Source of the DNA: Candidatus Eremiobacterota bacterium
GTDB taxonomy: Bacteria > Vulcanimicrobiota > CADAWZ01 > Ess09-12
Direction of reading: 5' to 3'
Assembly: GCA_031082125.1 (NCBI GenBank)
Contig: JAVHLM010000008.1
Coordinates: 124,001-188,000 of the forward strand
DNA: 64,000 nt
Positions within the stretch are counted from its first letter, which is position 1, and each line of letters opens with the position of its first letter. A program made the translations under genes and the position numbers. The notes beneath the pieces were generated by a model. The model was not told the DNA's origin. It did not search any database and worked only from the letters and a program-made list of their open reading frames with translations. Below, piece by piece: positions 57,792-64,000 of the stretch.

Positions 57792-59081
57792 ATGCGGCTT
57801 GAATTCTATCAGAAGCTTGTTGACGCGATAAAAATGCAGGAGTTTTCCCGCCATTTTGACGAGGCGGACTACGAGAGCTTCAAAGATGCCTTCAAGGACC
57901 GGCTTTTCAGGACAGGCCAGAAAATCCTCTGGCGAGGCCAGAAAGGGCTTTTCTTCTTCATAATCGGGGCGGGGAAAGTATCGGTAAGGATTACCGGAGA
58001 GGACGGACAGGAAAAAACGATAGCCGTCCTCGAAGCCGGCAGCTTTGTCGGAGAGATATCGGTGCTTTATAGCCGCCCCCGCATCGCTGACTGCTACGCG
58101 GAAGAAGATGACACGCTCCTCTTCTTCCTTGACCTGCGGAACTTCAACGAGTTCTTCGCGGTGAAGCCCGAAGTGAGGCAGGCCCTGGAAGCCATCGCAA
58201 AGAGCAGGATGCAGCAGACCAGGACCCAGAAGAGCGAGATTGGCGCGGAAGTTGATGAAGACTCTTCGATGGAGAAGGAAAAACAGGCCCTTCTTGATGC
58301 CATAGACACGGCGGCCCTCATCGACGACCTCCCTGCCATAGATTTTGACATGTTTACCGGCAAAGCCATGGAACCGCTCCCTGCAGTCCCCGAAGCTGAG
58401 ACCGCTGCGCCTGCGCCGGAGGTCCCGTCCCTGGAAATACCTGCCGGTGAGATCCCGTCTCTGGAGGCGCTTGCTGCAGAAGCGCCGGCCGCAGAGGCTC
58501 CACCTGCAGAGATTCATACCGCGGAAGCGCCGGCCTTCCCGGAACCGGAAGCGCCGGGACCGCAGGAGGAACAGTCAGACGCGGACCTTCTGGGAAAAGC
58601 ATTGGAACAGTCGGGAATTCTTCACTTCGTCACCCCCGGGGATCATGACTCCCTGAAAGCACTCTTTTCCCGCCAGGAGCTGAAAAAGGGGGAAAGCCGC
58701 CGCTACAATGCCAACGGTGCACAGCACTTCATAGTGCTTGCCAGGGGAACCCTCGCGGTGGTGCCTCTGAAGGACTCCCCCCTGGAAATCACTCTGAAGC
58801 CCGGACAGTATTTTGGAGAAATCGGGCTGGCATGGAGCCTTCATCATGGCGGGGACCTTCACTCCCGCGAGGACTCAGTCTATTTTTCCGCAGAAAAAGA
58901 GCGTCTCTCCTCGTTCCTTTCAGCCCAGGATCCCTTAAGAGAGTTTATCGAAAAAAGGGCTCTCGTGACGATCTTCAAAGGGCCTTTCCGCCACCTCACC
59001 TGCCATCCGCACTTCGAGAGCCTGCTGAAAAAATACCTCAAGCGCTTCAAGATAGATTTTTTTCAGAACGCCCCCTCTTAA
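57792..59081 (+). CDS. Double cyclic-nucleotide-binding-domain protein
   Basis: A 429-residue soluble protein. The N-terminal CNB domain (about 18-135) has the Gly-rich barrel (LFFFIIGAGKVSV, EAGSFVGEISVLYSRPRIADCYA), where the cNMP phosphate loop should lie. A linker rich in Ala, Pro and Glu (about 195-270) leads to a second, degenerate barrel (HFIVLARGTLAVVPL, LKPGQYFGEIGLAW). No DNA-binding helix is seen, so it is not a Crp-type regulator; it probably senses cAMP or c-di-GMP, or is structural. Start ATG 57792 is chosen over an upstream frame lacking features. Confidence 0.75.
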   Translation: MRLEFYQKLVDAIKMQEFSRHFDEADYESFKDAFKDRLFRTGQKILWRGQKGLFFFIIGAGKVSVRITGEDGQEKTIAVLEAGSFVGEISVLYSRPRIADCYAEEDDTLLFFLDLRNFNEFFAVKPEVRQALEAIAKSRMQQTRTQKSEIGAEVDEDSSMEKEKQALLDAIDTAALIDDLPAIDFDMFTGKAMEPLPAVPEAETAAPAPEVPSLEIPAGEIPSLEALAAEAPAAEAPPAEIHTAEAPAFPEPEAPGPQEEQSDADLLGKALEQSGILHFVTPGDHDSLKALFSRQELKKGESRRYNANGAQHFIVLARGTLAVVPLKDSPLEITLKPGQYFGEIGLAWSLHHGGDLHSREDSVYFSAEKERLSSFLSAQDPLREFIEKRALVTIFKGPFRHLTCHPHFESLLKKYLKRFKIDFFQNAPS

Positions 59082-59680
59082 AAGTCTATCCCCCGGCGGG
59101 GCTTCATTTCCTGGCCGAGAGGCCTTTTCACCGGCATGAAATAGGTGACCACATGGGAGAGCTTCACTATTTCATCAGGCGCCCCAGGGCCGGTAAGGAT
59201 GATTTCCAGGTTCCGGGGCTTGTCTTTGAGAAAGCCGGCGAGCTCGCCGCTTTCAAGCAGCCCGTATTCAATGGCTCTCAGCACCTCGTCGAGGACCAGG
59301 ACCTGATATTCTCCTGATCTGGCCACGCCCTGGGCCATCTCGAAGGCGAGCTCGGCGAACTCCCTGTCCATCTGCCGGGTGTTCCTGGGGCTCACATAGC
59401 ACTTCCTGCACTCTTTACAGTTGATGAGGCCGTTGTTGAGAAGGTCCCCAAAGGGGCAGTGCTGGCCGAAACTGTCAATTTTGAAAAGGGGGAGCTGCTT
59501 CTCAACCTGCGAGAGAGGCTCGCTGGAGGAGTTGGACTTCAGGAACTGGATTACATGGGACTTCATACCGTACGCCACGGCCCTGAAAGCGAGGCCCAGG
59601 GCGGCATGACTCTTCCCCTGCCCGCTTCCGATAAAAATCCTGATAAAGCCGCAGGGGGCATCTTGAGGTTCTATGCTCAT
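59078..59680 (-). CDS. cobO: Cob(I)alamin adenosyltransferase (BtuR/CobO type)
   Basis: A 200-residue enzyme attaching the adenosyl group to cobalamin. The ATP site reads FIGSGQGKSHAALGLAFRA, and VLVLDEVLRAIEYGLL is the Mg-binding/ATP region. The C-terminal RGIDF with VKLSHVVTYFMPVKRP fits BtuR. Cys in NCKECRKC, inserted in the middle, is unusual and might bind metal. The start ATG 59680 has a GAGG site; it overlaps the opposing gene by 4 nt at its end. Confidence 0.85.
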   Translation of the reverse strand: MSIEPQDAPCGFIRIFIGSGQGKSHAALGLAFRAVAYGMKSHVIQFLKSNSSSEPLSQVEKQLPLFKIDSFGQHCPFGDLLNNGLINCKECRKCYVSPRNTRQMDREFAELAFEMAQGVARSGEYQVLVLDEVLRAIEYGLLESGELAGFLKDKPRNLEIILTGPGAPDEIVKLSHVVTYFMPVKRPLGQEMKPRRGIDF

Positions 59681-59855
59681 GGCGGGGTCCTCACGCTTCT
59701 TCTCCGGAAAGGGGATTCCTGTCTCCTGCCAGGGAAATATTATCTCTCCCGGGCACCAATCCCTCCTTGAAAATGTTTTTCTAAGAGGCGCCGGGACAGA
59801 GAGGAGTTCTTCCCCGGAGGGAGAATTCCAAGGTTTACTCTGCGAGGATAAAGAT

Positions 59856-60227
59856 ATGAAAACCAGGCCTTCCGCCATTTTTATGGTAGTCATCTGCACC
59901 TTTCTCATTTCCTATGCGCAGGTGTGCTATAAGATCGCCTCCCAGACGTTTTCGCTTGACCTCGGGGCGCTCATCAGGAATATCCCCCTCTGGGAAGGCC
60001 TGAGCCTCTATGGCATCGGGGCAATCCTGCTGGTCTATGCCCTCAAGAAGGGCGAGCTCTCAATCCTCTACCCCTTTCTGGCCCTGAGTTATGTATGGGT
60101 CTCGATATTTGCCACCAGGCTTCTTCCCGTGCCAGAGCACATGAACCATTACAAATGGATCGGCGTGGTCATAATCATTCTGGGAGTCACCTTCATAGGC
60201 ATCGGGAGCAAAGCAGAAAACAGCTGA
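59856..60227 (+). CDS. EamA/SMR-like four-helix transporter, subunit 1
   Basis: A 123-residue protein with four membrane helices (AIFMVVICTFLISYAQV, GLSLYGIGAILLVYAL, YPFLALSYVWVSIFA, WIGVVIIILGVTFIGIG). The half-length EamA fold, and the neighbour 18 bp away with the same order, suggest a heterodimer like ArnE/ArnF or small multidrug pairs. The Glu usual for proton-coupled SMR proteins is not obvious. A GAGG site precedes the ATG. Confidence 0.75.
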   Translation: MKTRPSAIFMVVICTFLISYAQVCYKIASQTFSLDLGALIRNIPLWEGLSLYGIGAILLVYALKKGELSILYPFLALSYVWVSIFATRLLPVPEHMNHYKWIGVVIIILGVTFIGIGSKAENS

Positions 60228-60245
60228 TCACGGAAGAGAGAAGTC

Positions 60246-60599
60246 ATGAGCCTTTGTGCGGCAATCGGACTGGTAATTTTCGGCACCCTGATCGGGGCCT
60301 GCGGAGCACTGCTTTTCAAGCTTGCTGCAAAGGACTTTTCCTTGAATCCGCTTAAAATCCTCACAAACTGGAGGCTCCTCCTCGGAGGCTTTCTCTACCT
60401 TCTCTCGTCGGTGCCTTTTCTCTTCGCCATCAAGCATGCCGAGGTCTCAGTGCTCTATCCCTTTGTCGCCACAAGTTATATATGGGTCATCATGCTCTCC
60501 ATAGCCTTTCTCAAGGAAAAGATGAATACCTGGAAATGGATGGGAATCTTTTTCATCATCCTGGGAGTCTGCTTTATCGGCTTCGGGCGCTCCCTCTGA
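60246..60599 (+). CDS. EamA/SMR-like four-helix transporter, subunit 2
   Basis: A 117-residue protein of the same fold as the preceding gene: GLVIFGTLIGACGALLF, LLGGFLYLLSSVPFLFAI, SVLYPFVATSYIWVIMLSIAF, WMGIFFIILGVCFIGFG. Both share the YPF...SYxWV core. The two are probably a heterodimeric lipid-linked sugar or small-molecule exporter; the substrate is unknown. Confidence 0.75.
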   Translation: MSLCAAIGLVIFGTLIGACGALLFKLAAKDFSLNPLKILTNWRLLLGGFLYLLSSVPFLFAIKHAEVSVLYPFVATSYIWVIMLSIAFLKEKMNTWKWMGIFFIILGVCFIGFGRSL

Positions 60600-60659
60600 A
60601 AAGAGGAAAAGAAAAGCGGGTGGAGAAAGGAGCCATAATCAATGACAGGAGGTGCCACG

Positions 60660-61730
60660 GTGAGGGTCAGGATAGTAATTATGCTGTTGTTGATGCTTTT
60701 TTCCCTTTCCCCCCTGCGTGCCAATGAATATACCAACAAGGACATAGAGGCTCTCAAAGCTGTCCAGAAGAGCGCACCTGCGCCTAGAAAGCCCGTGGCT
60801 CCCGCCCGCTCCTCCGGGACAGTCCCCCTTGACGGCACAGGCGGCCCGGTGTATAAAAACGAGAATATCAAAAACCTGAAAACCAATGACGCAAACTCGT
60901 CATACCAGAGAAGCGGCTCGCAGGACGCCACGGCCCGGCCGAAAACCACCCAGGAGACTATAAACTACCTGAGCCCCGACGGCTCTTTGAAAATTGAGGT
61001 GAAACCAAAGGCCACGGCCGGGAAAAAAGCCGTGCAGAAAGATAAGTACCCGCCTAAAGACAAAAAAGCGACCAAGCCTCCCAGGGCGAAACAGCAAGAA
61101 AACCCCGCGTATCTCTCGATCTCCTCGATCAGGCAGAAACTGCTCCCCTATGAACAATGGAAAGATGAATATGAAGAATATTCCGACATTCATTACAATG
61201 AGAGAACCATGGTACTCACGCCAAAAATGATAGTGCTGCGCTCCACCTATTCGCCCACCCTGGAGCCGGTGTGGGACATGTTCTACAGGGGCTCCCTTTA
61301 TGACGAGGGTGATGAGGGCCTCCTTTACGGCCATCTTTCAGCCCATTTCATCATCGACAGGAACGGTATCATCACCCAGACCCTCCCCCTGAACGTGCGC
61401 TCGAAAGGGGCCTATGGCGTCAACCATCAGGCCCTCACCATCGAGCTCCTGGGTGCCACAAGCCAGGAGCTTCTGGAGAACTCTCTGCAGAAGAAAGCGC
61501 TCCTCGCCCTTCTCTCTGAGCTGATGAAGAAATTTTCCATACCGATCAGCAAGATTTACGGGCATTGCGAAGTGGCCCAGGGAAAATCGGCTGTCCCCGA
61601 GTATACGGAATTCGGTGACAGTGATTATCCGGACTTTTATTCACCGGACAAGAGATGCTATGATCCCGGCCCGCATTATGTTCAGAAGCTGAAGGAGCAT
61701 TTTGCCAGGCAGGCTGCCAGGGGCCAGTAA
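60660..61730 (+). CDS. Exported N-acetylmuramoyl-L-alanine amidase-like protein
   Basis: A 356-residue exported protein. The GTG start at 60660 has AGGAGGT 6 nt upstream, and a signal peptide (VRIVIMLLLMLFSLSPLRA) follows. A basic, Lys/Pro-rich linker (about 25-145) leads to an Amidase_2/PGRP domain: SAHFIIDRNGIITQTLPL, NHQALTIELLG, YGHCEVAQGK, KRCYDPGPHYV. The first zinc-ligand position, normally His in IVxHHT, reads IVLRSTYS, so a ligand may be missing. It should act on, or bind, peptidoglycan in the periplasm. Confidence 0.75.
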   Translation: MRVRIVIMLLLMLFSLSPLRANEYTNKDIEALKAVQKSAPAPRKPVAPARSSGTVPLDGTGGPVYKNENIKNLKTNDANSSYQRSGSQDATARPKTTQETINYLSPDGSLKIEVKPKATAGKKAVQKDKYPPKDKKATKPPRAKQQENPAYLSISSIRQKLLPYEQWKDEYEEYSDIHYNERTMVLTPKMIVLRSTYSPTLEPVWDMFYRGSLYDEGDEGLLYGHLSAHFIIDRNGIITQTLPLNVRSKGAYGVNHQALTIELLGATSQELLENSLQKKALLALLSELMKKFSIPISKIYGHCEVAQGKSAVPEYTEFGDSDYPDFYSPDKRCYDPGPHYVQKLKEHFARQAARGQ

Positions 61731-61775
61731 ATCCTCAGCCTTACCGGCTGGTGAAGCGTCTCCGGGAGGCCTCAG

Positions 61776-62360
61776 GTGAAACTGTATATCGAAACATCAG
61801 CGATCCTTTATCTGCTGGCCGACAGCGAGCCGTACAAGAAGGACAGGACCGTCGAGATGTACGAAAAGCTCTCGACTGTCGCTGCCGAGCTGATGATTTC
61901 CGCTATTTACGAGGCAGAGATAAAAAAAGCTCCTCCCATGCTCGCGAAATGCCTCCCGTCGATCATGGACAAGAAGAAGATCGTGAAAACCGACCTCAGG
62001 GACAGCCATATCACCATGGCGGCACTGCTGGCGGAGCAGGAAATCGTCCCTTCCCTCTCCGTCTTTGAAGCCATTCACCTTGCCTGTGCCCTCTGTGAAA
62101 AATGCGATATCTTCGTTACATGGGACTTTGAAGCGATCTATGAGAGCGAGACGCTGGTGCGGCTGAAAAAATTCACCGCCGCCCAGAGCTTGGCACCCCT
62201 TATAGTTGCAAGCCCTGAAATGCTTCTGCGCCAGGGGTACGGGGGGCCCAAATCTCTTCATGAGCTCCGGGAGATGAGAAATCTGGCCATTGAGGAAAGC
62301 AAGGAAAAATCGTCAAAAGAGATAATTCTCTCTCTTGGAAGCACTTTCGGGAGAAATTGA
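61776..62360 (+). CDS. PIN-domain protein with C-terminal extension
   Basis: A 194-residue protein. The PIN fold has MKLYIETSAILYLL (first acid Glu6, where Asp is usual), ISAIYEAEI (Glu), a later Glu in FEAIHLACA and TWDFEAIY (Asp), so the four acids are largely present. PIN proteins are RNases, often VapC-type toxins. No antitoxin gene is upstream. The C-terminal 50 residues (about 145-194) are a helical, charged extension that might act in cis. The start is GTG with a GGGAGG site. Confidence 0.75.
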   Translation: MKLYIETSAILYLLADSEPYKKDRTVEMYEKLSTVAAELMISAIYEAEIKKAPPMLAKCLPSIMDKKKIVKTDLRDSHITMAALLAEQEIVPSLSVFEAIHLACALCEKCDIFVTWDFEAIYESETLVRLKKFTAAQSLAPLIVASPEMLLRQGYGGPKSLHELREMRNLAIEESKEKSSKEIILSLGSTFGRN

Positions 62361-62442
62361 CATGCTTTCCTGTGAGAAGGGTTGCGCTCCCTAGGGGAGA
62401 ATTACTATAGAGGATCTTTATCACGACGACATGAGGTGCTTT

Positions 62443-63300
62443 GTGACGGAAGAATCAACAGGGCAGGAATTATGGAATTACGAGGAGCGCCGCACCGAGG
62501 CAAGAAAAAAGATAAGCCTCAAGAAGACATTTCCCGCTGAAATTCTCATAGACGACCCTCAGAAATGCTATCTCTACATAGTGGACATCAGCAGGGGAGG
62601 CATGAAGGTGATGACGGAGCTTGCCTTCCCCGACCACAGAGCCTTCATCCTGAGGCTTTACCTTGATGAGGAGGCCGTGGAATTCGCCGTGGAGAAAGTG
62701 TGGCACCGCCAGGTAGTAGGCTACATGAATGCCATGGGGCTCAAGTTCATCGCCCTTTCGCAGAAAGCGCTGAATATCATAGAGAATTTCGTGGCAAAAT
62801 ACTCCATTGATACCTCAAAAAGAATCATCAAGCCCAACAAGATGATAAATCTCCAGATAATGAGGCACGACGAGTGGGTCCCCTTCTATGCCTACCTGCT
62901 CACCCTTGGCCCTCAGGGCTTTGAGTTTACAAGTGATTACGAGTTCCCCGAGGGAGAAGAGTTCCCCCTGCGCTTCTTTATCGCCCAGGGACAGCCCCCC
63001 ATAGAGGTATCGGCAAAAATTCTCTTTATCAAGGAGATCACCCTGGGAAGGAAAAAAGGGTGGATGGAGTTTGTGGAGATTACAGAGCAGAACCGCCTCA
63101 GGCTTCTGGAGCACCTTGACAAGACCCTGCAGGGTGAGCTTCCCTCAAACATCATGGCTCCCATCGAGGGATATGTCATTGATTTCATCGAAGAAGAAAC
63201 CAAGAAAAAGAAGAAAAAAGATGACCATAAGAAATTCCAGAAAATCATGGATGAATCATCTGAGTCTGACGATCCTTCAAACAGCGACTGGAAGCCTTGA
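62443..63300 (+). CDS. PilZ domain protein (c-di-GMP effector), third copy
   Basis: A 285-residue soluble protein. ERRTEARKKISLKKTFPA is the RxxxR region, and YIVDISRGGMKVMTE carries DxSxxG. The second half (about 130-230) is another beta-barrel-like domain (LQIMRHDEWVPF, VSAKILFIKEI), and the tail is Lys- and Asp-rich. The start GTG at 62443 has GAGG 6 nt upstream and is preferred to an ATG at 62431 that lacks a site. It precedes the ABC gene by 26 bp. Confidence 0.8.
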   Translation: MTEESTGQELWNYEERRTEARKKISLKKTFPAEILIDDPQKCYLYIVDISRGGMKVMTELAFPDHRAFILRLYLDEEAVEFAVEKVWHRQVVGYMNAMGLKFIALSQKALNIIENFVAKYSIDTSKRIIKPNKMINLQIMRHDEWVPFYAYLLTLGPQGFEFTSDYEFPEGEEFPLRFFIAQGQPPIEVSAKILFIKEITLGRKKGWMEFVEITEQNRLRLLEHLDKTLQGELPSNIMAPIEGYVIDFIEEETKKKKKKDDHKKFQKIMDESSESDDPSNSDWKP

Positions 63301-63326
63301 AATCTGAAGTAAAAGCGGGCAACACT

Positions 63327-64000
63327 ATGGGAAAATTGGCAATAGAGACCCATGGGCTCTCAAAGATATACCGGTCAGGCAAAAAGAAGCTGAGCGCCCT
63401 GAAAGAGCTCGACCTTCATGTTGAAGAAGGGCATGTCTTCGGGTTTATCGGTCCTAACGGCGCCGGCAAGACCACCACCATCAAGGTGCTTATGGGCCTT
63501 ATCAGCCCCACTTCAGGCGAGGCCTCCATATTCGAGGAGCCAATCGCTACAGTGGCTTCAAAAGAAAAGATCGGCTACCTTTCTGAGATTGCCTATTATT
63601 ACAGCTTCATGGAGGCGGAAAACCTTCTTCACTTTTACGGTGCCCTCAGGGGGATCGGGAGAGAAAAAAGAAGGCAGAGAATAAAAGAGTATCTTGAGCT
63701 AGTAGGCCTGGCGCAAAGGGGGAGGACACGGCTCAGGGAGTATTCAAAGGGGATGCTGCAGCGCTTCGGCATCGCCCTCGCCCTCATAGGTGATCCGCCC
63801 CTTCTCATCCTGGACGAGCCCACGTCGGGACTCGATCCCATCGGGAGAAAAGAGGTCAAGGATGTCATCATGCGCCTCAAAGCGAGGGGCATCACCATTT
63901 TCCTGAGCTCCCACCATCTTTCCGAAGTGGAGAGAATCTGCGACATGATAGGTATCATCCACCGGGGGACCATGCTTCAATGCGCCCCCCTCTCGCACTT
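63327..64000 (+). CDS. ABC transporter ATP-binding protein (5' part, runs off the right edge)
   Basis: The frame is open to base 64000, so 224 codons are visible. It is an ABC ATPase: LSKIYRSGKKKLSALKELDL, Walker A GPNGAGKTTT, the signature YSKGMLQR, Walker B LLILDEPTSGLDP and the switch SSHHLSEV. The Tyr/Lys-rich ribbon near the start fits the Nod/CcmA-like drug, nucleotide or gas-vesicle exporter group. The substrate depends on the permease, which lies outside. ATG 63327 has a weak site. Confidence 0.93.
   Translation, partial: MGKLAIETHGLSKIYRSGKKKLSALKELDLHVEEGHVFGFIGPNGAGKTTTIKVLMGLISPTSGEASIFEEPIATVASKEKIGYLSEIAYYYSFMEAENLLHFYGALRGIGREKRRQRIKEYLELVGLAQRGRTRLREYSKGMLQRFGIALALIGDPPLLILDEPTSGLDPIGRKEVKDVIMRLKARGITIFLSSHHLSEVERICDMIGIIHRGTMLQCAPLSH

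Overview
This window looks like chromosomal DNA of an uncultured bacterium with a GC-rich genome (estimated by eye at 55-60 %). A BBP2-type porin that ends in Phe, a lipoprotein signal and several signal peptides point to a Gram-negative (diderm) envelope. Four eukaryotic-type Ser/Thr kinases with unrelated partner domains, a PP2C phosphatase, PilZ and cNMP-binding proteins and toxin-antitoxin remnants suggest a large, signalling-rich genome of the kind seen in candidate phyla. I cannot name the lineage. The organism appears to use selenocysteine: selD and a small SelW-like gene both carry in-frame UGA codons followed by SECIS-like hairpins. I saw no rRNA, tRNA or CRISPR array.

Layout. 1-3.5 kb: the end of an HNH endonuclease gene and a C10-type cysteine-protease lipoprotein with a membrane partner. 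3.5-9 kb (minus strand): a compact ubiquitin-like conjugation operon. Its order is membrane/treble-clef/OB-fold protein, E1, Ubl ending Gly-Gly-Arg, E2, JAMM peptidase, then an ankyrin-Ser/Thr kinase. 9-17.8 kb: an accessory zone with a Uma2 nuclease, two MazF-type toxin-antitoxin pairs, broken antitoxin and ParE pieces, a 125-bp direct repeat and an 809-residue HNH protein. 17.8-26.8 kb (minus strand): a NERD-helicase, a kinase-SNF2 helicase fusion, a RapA-C-like/zinc-array protein, a TPR kinase and a truncated HepT. This is a candidate uncharacterised defence or stress system.

27.6-34.9 kb: a sulfur/selenium block. A rightward cysteine desulfurase, PP-loop ATPase and CysK converge on a leftward run of yedF, a SclA-like lyase, a DUF3343 gene, selD (Sec) and thiF. 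35-42.7 kb: a receiver-histidine kinase with a phosphomimetic receiver, a porin, a SagB oxidoreductase, butyrate kinase and phosphotransbutyrylase, and a histidine ammonia-lyase. 42.7-52 kb (mostly minus): a proline-rich protein, pyroglutamyl peptidase, PP2C, SelW-like selenoprotein, TatD, two tandem PilZ proteins, an unrecognised cytosolic protein and a TolB-like propeller protein. 52-64 kb: serS, a pentapeptide-repeat kinase, a WD40-like periplasmic protein, a double cNMP-domain protein, cobalamin adenosyltransferase, two small EamA/SMR transporters, an N-acetylmuramoyl-alanine amidase, a PIN protein, a third PilZ protein and the start of an ABC transporter ATPase.

How the parts fit. The E1/E2/Ubl/JAMM set has every catalytic part needed to attach and remove a small modifier. 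The kinase-SNF2 cluster couples phosphorylation with ATP-driven remodelling of DNA-bound complexes. The Se/S block supplies activated selenium for the two selenoproteins. All functions are read from motifs and gene order; nothing was searched against a database.
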